A stretch of DNA of 64,000 bases from Campanula takesimana (taxonomy: Eukaryota; Streptophyta; Magnoliopsida; Asterales; Campanulaceae): NCBI GenBank assembly GCA_026119855.1, contig JAOWBW010000192.1, positions 310,001 through 374,000 of the forward strand. Reading direction: 5' to 3'. The translations under genes were made by a program, and so were the position numbers. The notes beneath the pieces were generated by a model, which had not been told where the DNA came from, searched no databases, and saw nothing but the letters and a program-made list of their open reading frames with translations. Below, piece by piece: positions 24,081-35,432 of the stretch (the stretch's first letter is position 1; every line of letters begins with the position of its first letter).

Positions 24081-25818
24081 CTTTACTTTTCATAAGTAGT
24101 CTTTTTATTTACTAATTATTGCACATTTATACAAATATGGGATCAATATCCGGTATCCAATACCCAATAATTAAAAGTAGAAATATTAATCTTATAACAT
24201 AAATGTCTGAAGTGGTAGTCTCACTACCATTCACTTTCTTTGATCATCCAGAATTTTGATTGCAATTTTAAATGGTCAATCCAATTGCCATATTACAAAT
24301 TTTCATTATTTAGAGTTATAACTTTAGCCACAATTATTTCTTGTAGGTTTGACAACACTTGTCTTACCTTTATCTTTTAATCCTTTTTCCTTTTAGAAAT
24401 TAATGAAGTCAAAAAAAAAAAAAAAATTGACTTAGATCATCATCTTTCCGCATGATAGTTCAGATATTGAGAGCACAAACTGTAAGGCCAAAACTAAGCC
24501 AAAAGGCATCCACAATTCCGTACATTATTTAGAAACTTAAAGAACAGTCCATACGGCCGAAACTAAGCCAAAATGCATCCACATTTCCGTATGGATCTGT
24601 AGTCTTGTTTCTAAATTTCATGTCTCATCAATTTAACTGATTTCAGCAATGAAGAACAATTCAGGATTCTGATTCAAGTTTTCTAATTTCTGAATTGACA
24701 TCACTTTTCAGGAAATACGGTTTCGAAAACCTGCCATCTGAAACTAGATTCAATCCCAGGTTAATTTTGAAACTGACATTTAACTTCAGGAAACACGGTT
24801 TCTAAAACCAGCCATCTGACAATTAAATTCAACTCAAAATATTTAACATAAAAGCGGTAGATTTTAAATTTCCAAAATTTACCTTAGAATTGCTTTCCTT
24901 GATTCAATTAGGATTTGGTGTTCATGGTGATCCAATCATCATGATCATCAAAATGAAGAATAAACAATTTATTTATGAATCCAAGATCATCAACAAGTTA
25001 ATCAAATTAAATTTTGATGATCCTACGGAAGATATTAATCAAATTAATCTTGCAATTTAGGTTACTTAGGATTATTAACAATGTATAATTTTTGTTCTTG
25101 CTTTAGAACAATTCTTAAGCTCATAATCCAATCAAAGAAATCATTTACATTCTCTTTTAACTTTGTGCTTTTAAGAACAGATCGCAGTAACAAACATAAT
25201 TAAAGTTTAATATAATATTCTACACAAATATGCAAATAAATATACACCTATATTTCATACCAATCATTTAAGAGATAATCATTGTATTTCATAAATACTC
25301 CTACTAAATTATATAACCTTCATATATTATGTAGGCTAAGATCCATATTTCACTTGATTTGTGAGTTTGCTTTGGCATGAACCTCAAAACCAAGCTATTT
25401 AGGTAGATAACTTCTTATCGTTCATATCACATGTGACTCTTAGATCCTTTATGGGATTTGTGACATCTTATGTCTTACATGTTTTAATCCCATCTTATGC
25501 CTTAGGCCCATAACCGTTATGATAGCCTAATTAAGTTTAACCACTTTAAACGTATAGACAACCTTTGCCTCATCTTGCTTCTCAAAGATAGAATGATATG
25601 CCATGCTTTGGCAGATAAACCACACCAAAACTATCAAGGTACTTCACAAGTGTTTAAATCGTAGATGGCATAAAACTTAAAATTTTGAGAAGGTTCTTTC
25701 ATATAACAACACGCATAACAAAGGTATAATTAATCTAATTAATTAATGAACGGATACTATGTGAATATAATTATGATTTTGAGATTTTCATAGAGTCCTA
25801 CTCTTGGTATAATACATA
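24081..25818 (-). other. Copia gag-side remnant, no gene recognisable
   Basis: AT-rich DNA between the integrase remnant and the primer-binding site of the minus-strand Copia, where gag and protease would lie. No convincing gag motif was found. Two local duplications are visible: a word containing AACTAAGCCAAAA.GCATCC (about 24500 and 24560) and one containing ACGGTTTC.AAAACC (about 24717 and 24795). Confidence 0.45.
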
Positions 25819-26092
25819 CTCCCTCCGTCTCATCCGAAATAGGATTCTTGGTCCCGACACGGGGATTAAGGAATAATAACCTTTTATTATAAAAAGTTGT
25901 TTGAAAAGTAGGTGTTGTGAGTATGAAGGAGAGAGAAAGTGGGTGGGGAATAATAAATGAAAAGTTGTTGTGAGTATGACAAGTGGGTCCTACTAATAAA
26001 AAAGTAATAAAATCTTTCCATTTTGGGATGTCCTATTTCGAGAGGGACACCCAAAATGGCAAAACGTCCTATTTCGGGTGGGACGGAGGGAG
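25819..26092 (+). mobile_element. Stowaway-like MITE, 274 bp
   Basis: Terminal inverted repeats begin CTCCCTCCGTC and match for about 25 bp, with CCGAAATAGGA in both arms. TA dinucleotides flank it at 25817-25818 and 26093-26094. These are the hallmarks of Stowaway MITEs mobilised by mariner-type transposases. It has no coding capacity and lies in the Copia gag/leader region. Confidence 0.92.
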
Positions 26093-26699
26093 TATTGAAT
26101 AATGAATTCTTTCATAGAGTCCAACTCTATTAAGAATACATTACTTCATAAAATCCAATTCCATGAACAATACGTATTCTACAATGCATCTCCAAGTCTG
26201 AAAAACACTAATTCAGAAATCTGCACTGCACGCGAACTGCACGAAAAATCTGCACGAATTCGTGCATTGCACGCGAACTACACAAAAATTCTGAACAAAA
26301 TTCTGGAATGCACGTGCGCTGCACGTAATCTGCACGAAAACATGCATTACACGTGAACCGCACGATCGCAATTTATCAAATCTTGATCTTTTAAGAATTC
26401 AATTATTCATGGTAATCAAATTATTATGAACATCAAATCCTAAGAACAAACAATTTGTTCTTCAAGATCAAGAATCATCAATTCAATAATCCAATTAAAG
26501 CGATTGATGATCCGATATATAGATTAATCATATTAATCATGCATCTTGAAAACCTTGTTCATAATCATACTATATCATATATAACTGTTTCTCCAAACAA
26601 TTCACATAAATCCCTTATTCTAAATTCATATCATGGTAGATCATATAATCAAATCATATATTCAACATGATAATATTAAAATAACCATACATGAACGGG
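26093..26699 (-). other. Copia leader remnant
   Basis: Non-coding DNA between the MITE and the primer-binding site. Part of it (about 26215-26365) repeats words built on CTGCACG and GTGCA. No gene seen. Confidence 0.45.
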
Positions 26700-26712
26700 G
26701 CGCTGATACCAC
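26700..26712 (-). other. Copia primer-binding site
   Basis: The reverse complement reads GTGGTATCAGCGC, close to the initiator tRNA-Met type. It lies directly inside the 5' LTR and fixes the element's orientation as minus. Confidence 0.75.
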
Positions 26713-28276
26713 TGTTGGATTTTGAGGGTCCTTGCGCAGCGGAAGACGGCAACAGAAATCAGTAAAACCCTAAGCCCCAAGATCCATTCATGATGATTAA
26801 ATTAATAAGGAGATCAATTTAGAATACAAACCATGTTGTGCGTTTTAAATTTTCCGGATCTTCAAATCTTCAAGTCTTCAAGCTTTAGATTTGATCTCCT
26901 CGTTCTTCGCGTTCTTTGAATCACCATTGCAGGAACACGAACTTGAGATGCTAAAGCAATCACCCTCTATATTTATCCACACGCGAACGAATATCTAGAA
27001 CCATTCTAGATCTGGACTGCTAGACCCATTAGAAAACATGCTTTTCTAATCTTCAAAGGCTATATGAATTTATTGGTGTTCTTGAGTTTTTGATTCACAA
27101 TCTAAACTCAAGAATGTGTTTCTCAAACACATGGAGGATACCAATAATGATACAATATCAATTACGTTACTCCCATTCAATACCATATGGACTAGGGCAA
27201 AGAGAGAGGTTTTATCCTTATTTAACCTAAACACTTTAGAAGAAAATAGGCCAAAAACCCGTCAAAAATCGAAGAGGAAAAAATGCAACTCGGAAGCAGG
27301 GGTCCGGCCGGGTCACAAGGGAGGTCTGATCGGATCACCCTATGGTCCGACCGGGTCACATAGGGGGTCCGGCCAGATCCCTTCCACTGGAACCAATTTC
27401 CTGATTTTTTTTTTCTTGAATCTGATTTTCACGCTCTTTTACGAAATTCTAATTTTAGCATTTTCTTTGATTCGTTCTTTTGTGTGTGACCCCATAGGAT
27501 TATATTAAGTTGGCAATGAGTCAAACCAAGGTCAAACCCATAATTCATGAGCGGACTCTAGCAATCCATCATGACTACCCAATTAATATAACTTAACGAA
27601 GTTCGTTTATCCTCATAGAACATATCACAATCCTTTTGTCACGCGATATCATATTGAGCATAAGCCACGTTCTAAGTCAACTTAATTGCCCAATGATTTC
27701 TCAATTCCGAGTAGATTGATATGAGCAAATGACATTGAACACATCAATTCATTTGGGCATGGCCATGCACTATCATCAATCTCACTCTCGAGTGGCCAAG
27801 CTTGATATCTCTCTTTGAGACAAAGAGGGACAACATTCCATCTTGACTTATCATTCTTCCCTAAAAGAATCCGATTGTACCAATCGTAGCCTTTATAACT
27901 ACCTAGTTAAGGGTAGCGTTTGAATACGTCAAACACAACGTTTATCATGTGGAAGACGATGATAATCTCAGGTCTAAGGATTCCAATGATATAACTAAAT
28001 GAGATTTAATTATGAAATTTGACCATGACCTAAATCTTATAGGTGAGTCATGTCCAGTACTTGTTCACCAACAAGTACCCATAAGTTTAATTTGTATCAT
28101 ATACACATGATCATCAATTAAACTTATGCTAGTTCTTCATAAGTACTAAGGATGGAGATTATTATAATAAACATGTAAAACATATAATAATAATCTAGGA
28201 ATATTATCTCTATAACAAATGAGAACATGATGTAGCATGAGGCCTTTCTCAAGGGCTTAGGGCATAATCTCGAACA
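26713..28276 (-). repeat. Copia 5' LTR, minus strand (1564 bp)
   Basis: On the + strand it starts TGTTGGATTTTG and ends CGAACA. It aligns with the LTR at 41488-42937 over the GCGCAGCGG, CACACGCGAACGAATATC and TCATGTGGAAGAC blocks. A GC-rich cassette (27296-27391) carries words such as GGTCCGGCCGGGTCAC. It ends at the only host-like DNA of the window. Confidence 0.85.
27296..27391 (-). repeat. GC-rich palindrome cassette in the Copia LTR
   Basis: GTCCGGCCGGGTCAC, GTCTGATCGGATCAC, GTCCGACCGGGTCAC and GTCCGGCCAGATC lie about 25 bp apart. They are degenerate repeats with CCGG cores. Confidence 0.55.
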
Positions 28277-28353
28277 CTAGGTGGGTTTTCTTTACATTTG
28301 TTTTAGAGATAATTATAAACCAATGCAACGTACTACACCTTTGGTTACATAAA
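28277..28353. other. Host-like junction DNA
   Basis: A short unique stretch between the Copia LTR and the inverted-repeat element. It includes one extra copy of the AATGCAACGTACTAC word found in the arms. Nothing else is seen. Confidence 0.4.
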
Positions 28354-29453
28354 AGGTAACATACTCTCTTTTAACAACATAATGAAACGTACTTTTATGT
28401 TGAGTTACAAATAATGCAACTATGTTGTATGACGTTAAAATTCATTAACGAAATGAACCGTCTCGTTAAATAAACTAACAATCGTTAAAGAAACACCAGC
28501 CCCTTCATCTTCAACGTCGTTTCATTTATACCCTTGCAGTTTTTCCAAGTTCAAGCTAAATGCATTACCGATGAATGAACCGTGAACCCAGAAAATCTGA
28601 AGCCCAAATCCAAATTTTGAAAACATACATTTGAATGGTTTAAGCCCCAATTCAAAAATCAAAACCCCAATCCAAAACCAAACCCAACCGATCCCAGATC
28701 TGTGATTCCGATGGTGTTGAAGATTTCCGGTTGACCTATTGTGACTGCCGTCGAGAAGAATAGAGGCTGGACTTCTGAGATTCGTTGGTGTGGATTGTAG
28801 ATTAAACATTAGACAGAGAGCTGCGATTTATTTTGTCCAGGAGTAAGGACCAGAGAAGATAGATGAGAGAGTAACAGGGGATGGTCGCCGGAGAAAAAGG
28901 GAGAAGAACAGGGGTCGGAGAGATGAAGCAGCAATCGGAAAAAATGGGCGGAATGTTGAGTGGGGACGAACTTGCCATGAGCTGAATGTGAGGTGAGAAT
29001 GTTAGAATCAATTTTTTGGCGATGGATTTGGAACTACCGTTGTTGGTGAGAATAGGCGTTTCTCTCTCTTCTTGTCTTAATTCTGTTAGTGTTCTATGGG
29101 GTTTAGGGAAGAGGGATCCAATTGTGTCTTATTTTGTTGAATTAGTTAGGGAAATGAAAAGAGAACTCGAAGAATGGCAGAATGGGTGGTTTTTTGTGGT
29201 GGAGTGATGGTGGGGGATGGCGATGATTAAGAGGTAAGGAAGAAGCTACCAAACCCAGTAAATAGGCCAACTAATGTTAATTATATTTAACGGGTGTTAG
29301 TTTTTTTTTCTTATACTGTTGGCATTTCAGTTAGTTTTTTAACATCGTTAGGGACCGTTCCATTATATGTAATAAAATGGTAAAGTACATTTCATTACGA
29401 TGTCAAATCGTAGTACATTGCATTAGTTGTAACAAACGCAATAGTATGTTACC
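28354..29453. mobile_element. Foldback-like element with long imperfect inverted repeats
   Basis: GGTAACATACT at the left (about 28354) reappears inverted at the right (about 29443-29453). Inside both arms are spaced repeats of AATGCAA(C/T)GTACT and TAATGAAA(C/T)GTACTTT in opposite orientation, giving arms of about 130-180 bp. The roughly 780-bp centre has modest open frames (reverse strand 28522-28809 and 28802-29011) that match no family I recognise. Foldback elements and some Mutator-like elements have such arms. Exact ends and a target duplication were not found. Confidence 0.5.
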
Positions 29454-29930
29454 CTATATTGTCGTTCGCCTTGATTGATAAGGCAGAAATAATTATGTTT
29501 ACCAATGAAAAATTCTAAGTTTATGCTTGTATTGAGTTCGCAAGAGTTTTATGAGAGGACATCATGCTCATAATTTTGTTAATGATGGATAGCTAGGAGG
29601 AATGTATTTTGGTCCTTAGGACCGGGGCAACTTTTTGTATGCATGTTTCTAAAGATAGAAGGTAATCCGTTGATGTATTGAGATTATTGAAGAGGGTATC
29701 TATATCGGAAAACTAATTGCTCTGATATGCTACTTGTTTGGGCTATGTTTTTCTCTTCCCTTCTTTATGAGTTGAGTTTTAGTATGAAAAAAGATAAGGC
29801 TAAAAGAAACAGAATTACGTGATATTTGAAAAAATCTTATTTCCTTATTAAGTTTAGGAGCTTGTCTTGTTAAACAGTGGAAATGTTAATTTTGTTGAGT
29901 TTCTTAGTTCCAAGAGCAATTATGCTGAAG
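29454..29930 (+). other. Probable intron or upstream DNA of the EBF-like gene
   Basis: Unique, non-repetitive DNA with no open frame, just before the EBF-like exon. EBF1/EBF2 genes have an intron close to the start codon, so this may be the 3' part of that intron. No splice acceptor could be placed confidently. Confidence 0.4.
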
Positions 29931-30614
29931 TAGTTTGTTTATTCCTTGTTTGCCGGTTATGATGATATTTTCCCTGGGGGGTCGATGTACCCAAACCCCA
30001 AGGATTCGAGCCTCTTATTGTCTCTCAGACCTCATGTCGACGTGTATTTTCCACCTCGCAAAAGGTCTTTAATCAGTGCTCCTTTTATATTCAATGAAGA
30101 TATATTCGAGAAGCAGCAGCCCACCATTGAAGTTCTTCCTGATGAATGCCTATTCGAGGTTTTCAGACGTCTTCCTGGAGGCCAAGAGAAGATTTCTTGT
30201 GCCTGTGTTTCAAAGCGTTGGCTTATGCTTCTAAGCAGCATTCGCTATGATGAGATCTGTTCCAGTCAGACTGTTGAATCCCAGGAGGTGGTAGATGTTA
30301 TTTCTGCTAAGACCTCTGTAAATGCAGGATCTAACCAAAAGAAAAATGGATTTGTTGCATCTGACTTTCAGTCAGATGAAGCGGACTTTGAAGGTCAAGA
30401 TCTGAAGGGTGATGGTTACCTTTCAAGGTGTGTAGAAGGGAAGAAGGCTACAGATGTCAGGCTTGCAGCCATTGCTGTTGGAACTGGTAGTCGTGGAGAA
30501 TTAGGCAAGATTTTTATTCGAGGAAGCAATACCATTCGTGGGGTGACCAATACCGGGCTCAAGGCTGTTGCTCGTGGTTACCCGTCTTTAAGAACTCTTT
30601 TTTTATGGAATTTA
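29931..30614 (+). pseudogene. EBF1-like: EIN3-binding F-box protein (EBF1/EBF2)-like exon, cut by a Copia insertion
   Basis: The open frame encodes GYDDIFPGGSMYPNPKDSS, VDVYFPPRKRS, an F-box with LPDECLFEVFRRLPGG and CACVSKRW, then GYLSRC..GKKATDVRLAAIA, GKIFIRGSN and the first leucine-rich repeat up to FLWN. The order and wording are those of EBF1/EBF2, the F-box subunits of the SCF ligase that degrades EIN3/EIL1 in ethylene signalling. EBF proteins are about 630 residues with some 15 or more leucine-rich repeats. Here about 225 remain before the Ale-like LTR starts at 30616, adding about 18 foreign residues and a stop. The frame has no in-frame ATG matching the EBF start, so the first exon is probably elsewhere. 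It is presumably non-functional unless another copy exists. Confidence 0.87.
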
Positions 30615-30615
30615 T

Positions 30616-30823
30616 TGTTAAGAATCAAAATGATTCTTCCAAAACCATGGCCCCACCTTAGTTACTGATAACATTATCTTGTAAATATTTTAGTTACATT
30701 GTTTATTTGAATTTTGAATTTTGAATTTCAAATGTTTGTATTATCTAGGAGATTATGTAATCTTAGAGATAGGATTCTTCTGTATATATACATTATCAAT
30801 CAATAGTAAAACCCATATTTTGC
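30616..30823 (+). repeat. Ale-like Copia 5' LTR (about 208 bp)
   Basis: Starts TGTTAAGAATC. The 3' end is taken at the CA of TTTTGCA. It contains a TATATATA-type word (about 30783). The primer site lies a few bases downstream, so the 3' boundary may be off by about 12 bp. Confidence 0.65.
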
Positions 30824-30835
30824 ATAATTATTTTA

Positions 30836-30848
30836 TGGTAACCAGAGC
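30836..30848 (+). other. Ale primer-binding site, slightly altered
   Basis: TGGTAACCAGAGC resembles the tRNA-Met site TGGTATCAGAGC with a small change in the middle. Confidence 0.6.
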
Positions 30849-30944
30849 TCCTTGATCCAACCTCTTCTCTTTTTCTCGCCACCAGTATCCTCCCCATCAT
30901 TCTGCCGCCCTCCTCCTCCTTCCAAGTATTTCCGCCACCTCCTC

Positions 30945-32219
30945 ATGGCTGAATCTGGAAACACTTCTATCTTCTCCAACCCTTCCGACCTTACCAATCC
31001 TCTCATACTCTTCAACCTTGCTCACTGCAAAACCCTAACACCTCTCTCCCACCTTGCAGGGGCCTCCCAAATCACATCCATCCTCTTTGGTTTGGATCTC
31101 CTCAAATATGTTGATGGAACCTACCCCATCCCCCCAGAAATCATCACCACTGAAAACAAAGAAACCAAAAACCCCGCCCACACAACCTGGAAAAGGCAAG
31201 ATCGCCTCATTCTAGGTGCCCTCCTTGGCACACTTGATGCCTCAGTCGCCCCTCTTGTCTATCAAGCCAAAACCTCCCATGAAGCTTGGACTGTTCTCAA
31301 AACCACCTACACAAATCCATCCCGTGGCCATATACTTCAACTCAAATACCATCTTGCTTCTATTACCAAATTAACTCTCTCCGTCACCGACTACATGCAC
31401 TCTATTAAAGCATGTACCGATAAACTCGCCATCCTTGGAAAACCCATGGACCCAGAAGATATCATTTCCAAAGTTCTTCAAGGTCTCGATTATGAACCCT
31501 ACAAGTCCATCCTTGACTCCGTCCGAGCTCGTGATAACCCAATCTCCTTTGAAGCCCTACACGAAAAACGGATACATCATGAACTTACCCTTAAACACCA
31601 CAATCCTCCCCCCTCCTCACCTATGTCGGCACACCTGGCTCACTCCCAGAACCGTGGCAATTCCTCTCGATCTCCAACCCCACCTCTTCTTCCCACTCCG
31701 CCACACCCTCCAAGCCATACCGTTCAAAGGAAAGTGCCAATATTGTCGAATGTTGGCCATGTTATTTCTCAATGCCGTCAATTCAATCGTGACTATCCCA
31801 ATGTCAGTTTTCCACCACCCCCTCCTCTACCCGTAACCCTCGCCGACCTAACCCAAGCTCACCTCAAGTTCACACTGCCACCATTCCCACCCCCCCCCCC
31901 GATCTCTTGGCTAATGGACAGTGGTGCCACCAATCATATCACCAATGACCTCACAAATCTTGCTCTTCACCATCCTAATGATGGCAGTGATGACGTTATC
32001 ATTGGAGATGGCTCTACTCTCCCAATCTCCAACATAGGTTCATTCTCCATTCCTCTATCTCACTCCACTATTGTTTTCAATAATGTTTTACATGTTCCTC
32101 GTATCTCTCGCAATATTCTTTCCATATCTCAATTTTGCAAAGATAATCATGCAATTGTTGAATTCTCACAATCTTCTTTTTTCATCAAGGCCATCTCCAC
32201 CAACCAAATTCTTCTCTAA
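30945..32219 (+). pseudogene. Ale-type gag-protease frame with hidden frameshifts
   Basis: The frame is open from ATG 30945 to TAA 32217-32219. It encodes the Ale gag core (YVDGTYPIPP, WKRQDRLILGALLG, EAWTVLKTTY, LAILGKPMDPEDI) and a protease with a MDSGAT active site (about 31915) and IGDGSTLPI. The zinc knuckle is broken across frames: the CQYC half is in another frame (about 31733) while GHVISQC is in the main frame. The stretch between about 31660 and 31750 is proline-rich and reads like shifted sequence. The open frame therefore probably conceals two compensating indels. The usual gag start with its NY..W motif is also missing. Confidence 0.75.
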
Positions 32220-32875
32220 GGAAATCTTGAAAATGGTGTCTACCTCTGGACTCCTGACTCTTCTCAAGCTGTCTCTCCTCAAGCTCATGTCTCCACCACA
32301 TCAACTCTTCAATCTTGGCATCATAAATTAGGACACCCCGCTTCCCCAATTAATTCCCTTTTGAATAAATAGTTTTCTTTATCAATTCCTGTTAGTTCAT
32401 TTTCCCATTGTAATTCTTGCAAAATCAATAAAAGTCACAAACTTCCATTTACTATCTCTACTCTCACTTCTCATACACCTCTTGATCTCATTTTCTCTGA
32501 TGTGTGGACCTCCCCCATCTACTCCTATGATACTTACAAATACTACGTCATTTTTGTTGACCACTATACCAAATACACTTGGCTATATCCGCTTAAACAA
32601 AAATCTGACACCTTTGCAACATTTAATCGCTTTAAAACTCTTGTTGAGAAATATTTCTCCCGTCCCATTCGCCAATTCTTCTCTGATAATGGTGGAGAGA
32701 TCTCAAACTTACTCCCTCTCTTCTAAAAGATAGCATCTCCCATCTTACCTCTCCCCCCCCCCCCCACACACACCCGAGCATAATGGCTTTGCAGAACATC
32801 GTCATCGGCACATTGTTGAGACCGGACTCATACTTCTCTCTCAAGCTCAACTTCCACTTTCATTTTGGTCCCATG
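32220..32875 (+). pseudogene. Ale integrase N-terminal remnant
   Basis: Reading across two or three frames gives HHKLGHP and CNSCKINKSHKLPF (zinc-binding domain), FSDVWTSP (first Asp region), FSDNGGE (second Asp region) and HNGFAERRHRHIVETGL (catalytic Glu region). There are stops at about 32371 and 32724, and a C-run near 32753. The sequence ends at LSFWSH, where the Tat LTR interrupts it. Confidence 0.75.
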
Positions 32876-34199
32876 TGTAGATACCCCGGGAAACCACAAC
32901 TTGGCTAGAGCGGTGAATTATCCTAGGATGTCTAACTTGTTTTAGATTGTTTAGAGTCGCCACCTATGTTTTTAAAGGAACATAAGAAAAACCTAGAAAT
33001 TGCCTAACTTATGTACAAAACCAGAGATTCGGGAGAGAAGGGTTCGGGGGTTAGGTGACGGAGTGGGAAGTACTTAAACACCCACTCCGCCCCGCTTACG
33101 CGGGTCTTGCTACTATTGGTGTTCTAATATTTACATGTCCTTCAATTAATTAAATAGAAATGTGCTAACAATTGTGATGAGAATAAAAGGGGAGATAAAG
33201 GGGAAATAAAATAGAATTGTTTTATTTATTTAATGATAAAGATTACATGTAACAAGTAATGTTAAAGAATTACATTAAGAGATGAAGAGAAATTAACATG
33301 GTGAATTAAAGTTAAGATTAAAATGTAGGGAGATAACCTTAACTAACTTCAATATGTGAAGTAGTCATGTTGGTCATGTCCCATTAACGGGGATTGCATA
33401 CATCAAGAAGAAGAAAACAAAGGAAGAAAACAAAGGAACAAAATGGAGTTGTACCTTGAGAAAGAGGACTTGGAACCTTGACTTGAAAGTGTTGTTGTTG
33501 TAATGAAATTGTTGTAGAACAATTTGTTGTATAGAAACTCTTGTTTGGGAATTTGTGTAGAGAATTGTGTATAGTGTAGGTGTAGTGAAAATGTGAGATT
33601 AAGGTCCAAAGAGTGTAAAAAGAGTCCCTTTCTAAGGTAGAAGATGATGGTTTTTATAGGTAAAAAAGAGAGGGAAAGGTTGGAGGGAAAATGATCAATC
33701 CATGTGAAATGGAATTGACCAATCAAGAATAAGATAAATAAGATAATAAATAAAAGAGAATAAAAGAAAATCAAATAATAACTGAAAGAAATATTAGTTT
33801 TTTGAGAAAAGGCTAAGAATATGGGATTGGGAGTTAATGAATAAAGGGGGGATGAATGTGATTGTAAAAAGAGGCTCTTTTGTGATCAAGAAGAGATATG
33901 GTAAATAAGAAAAGGGAGGGAGAAATGGTGCAATCCGTTACTGCCAAAGTGGGAAGCGCGCGGGTCCGGATTTTGGGGCGGGACGCGCGCGCAGCTCACT
34001 GACAGTGCCGGAAGCGCCCGCGGGTAAAAATGACAGAATGACAGAAATGACTCTAAAGTTAATTCTGTTATGCAGTTTAGTCCAAAACTAACGGAATCAG
34101 TTAGGAACTTAACCGAAGTAACAGAAATTAATAAAAACAAGTTAAATAAAAATACTTTGTATGCAATCGGGGTGAGAGGTCCAAGGCGGGGTGTCTACA
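32876..34199 (-). repeat. Minus-strand Tat LTR, complete (1324 bp)
   Basis: Terminal inverted words TGTAGATACCCCGG and CGGGGTGTCTACA delimit it. The reverse complement carries GGTGGCGACTC near its 3' end. Its right neighbour GAGCCCCTCG is the reverse complement of the Tat polypurine tract, so this is the 3' LTR of a minus-strand element whose body lies to the right. A GC-rich stretch with GCGCGC words lies at 33953-34023. It aligns with 16966-18072. Confidence 0.78.
33953..34023 (-). repeat. GC-rich cassette in the minus-strand Tat LTR
   Basis: GCGCGCGGGTCCGG, GGGACGCGCGCGCAG and GCGCCCGCGGG are spaced over 70 bp. The homologous stretch at 17826-17896 has related but diverged words. Confidence 0.5.
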
Positions 34200-34399
34200 G
34201 AGCCCCTCGGCGACGTGGATTGCAAAACAAAACGCGTCGACGAAAGTAAAAACACCCGCCGAGGACATCGACAAAGAAAAAGAAAGAAAAGAAAGCAAAG
34301 ACTCGATGAAAGCAGTAATTTGAAATTGCTAGAGATAGGGGTGCGCTCCCTGTGTGAGCGTCTTTTGTTGGTAGAGGGGGTGGCATCATCCGTTGGTAA

Positions 34400-34945
34400 A
34401 CCTGCCGGTTGAATCCGTTAAGTGAGGCCGTTAGTGAACCCTTGAATGAGGCCGTTAGTGAACCTTCGAACGAGGCCGTTAGTGAACCTTTGAGGAGGCC
34501 GTTAGTGAACCTTTGAGGAGGTCGTTAGTGAACCTTCGTTGATGAATCCGTTAGTGAAATCCGTTGATGAGGCCGTTAGTGAACCTTCGAGGCCGTTAGT
34601 GAACCTTTGTTGTCGAATCCGTTAGTGAAATCCGTTGATGAGGCCGTTAGTGAACCTTCCAGGCCGTTAGTGAACCTTTGTTGACGAATCCGTTAGTGAA
34701 ATCCGTTGATGAGGCCGTTAGTGAACCTTCGAGGCCGTTAGTGAACCTTTGTTGTCGAATCCATTAGTGAAATCCGTTGACGAGGCCGTTAGTGAACCTT
34801 TGTTGACAAATCCGTTAGTGAAATCCGTTGATGAGGCCGTTAGTGAACCTTCGAGGCCGTTAGTGAACCTTTGTTGACGAATCCGTTAGTGAAATCCGTT
34901 GATGAGGCCGTTAGTGAACCTTCAAGGCCGTTAGTGAACCTTTGA
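34400..34945 (-). repeat. Tandem array of CCGTTAGTGAA-based repeats
   Basis: The core CCGTTAGTGAA recurs about every 20-25 bp. Groups of three (AGGCCGTTAGTGAACCTTCG, AGGCCGTTAGTGAACCTTTG, AATCCGTTAGTGAAATCCG) form a higher-order unit of about 70 bp repeated around six times. Like the 83-bp array, it lies in the 3' region of a Tat element. Confidence 0.88.
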
Positions 34946-35432
34946 CGAATTGCTGCTTTGAAGCCGTGTGCTGTTTGGCGTTGCAGTTGACTTTTGCGGG
35001 GATGCGGGCATGGTTGACTGTGGACCATTTTCTGCTGGGGATGAAGTGCCTCGAGTTGCAGATGTTGTTTTACTTCGCGGTGGTACCTGTTATGTGCTTT
35101 GCAGGTATATGTGCTAGTGCAAGAAGATGCATGAAGTGTGAAATGAAGAGAGAAATTGTGCTCGTGGTGTGATGAGATTTTGGAACACCCTTGCAATGAG
35201 AGAGAAGTAAGAATGTAGAGAGTGATCTTGTGTGCGGTGTGATTTTGAGGAAAGCATTGGATGTATTCATACCTTCATATTCATTGCCGCTTGAGTGGAG
35301 ATGGATTCCTGATGTCCGCGGAGGATGCTTTGATGGAGAATGTACATTCTTTAGGTGTTGATGAGAGAATGCCCTTGATGTTGGGTTGGCGAGATGGTAC
35401 TCTGGATGATGGGTTGGTCGTGCCAAAAGGCT

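Larger units (their letters stand above)
18073..28276 (-). mobile_element. Decayed minus-strand Copia element with nested insertions
   Basis: On the + strand the order is 3' LTR fragment (18073-18172), polypurine tract, RNase H/RT remnants, integrase remnants, gag/leader remnants, primer-binding site (26700-26712) and 5' LTR (26713-28276). Integrase lying on the gag side of RT identifies it as Copia. It is interrupted by a solo Tekay LTR, a second solo LTR and a Stowaway MITE. The left end of the 3' LTR is cut by a Tat LTR. Confidence 0.83.
30616..32875 (+). mobile_element. 5' part of an Ale-like Copia retrotransposon inserted in the EBF exon
   Basis: It comprises a short LTR starting TGTTAAGAATC, a primer-site-like TGGTAACCAGAGC, a gag-protease frame and the start of integrase. 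The short LTR of about 200 bp and the gag/protease wording fit the Ale lineage. The element stops abruptly within integrase at 32875, where a Tat LTR begins. RT, RNase H and the 3' LTR are not seen in the window. Confidence 0.82.

Noticed and set aside
26215..26365. GTGCA/TGCACG-rich stretch as a regulatory cluster
   Set aside because: Irregular low-complexity duplication inside a decayed Copia leader; no consistent unit.
29946..30668. Functional short F-box protein of 240 residues
   Set aside because: The last roughly 18 codons and the stop come from a Copia LTR, there is no EBF-like start codon, and nearly all leucine-rich repeats are missing.
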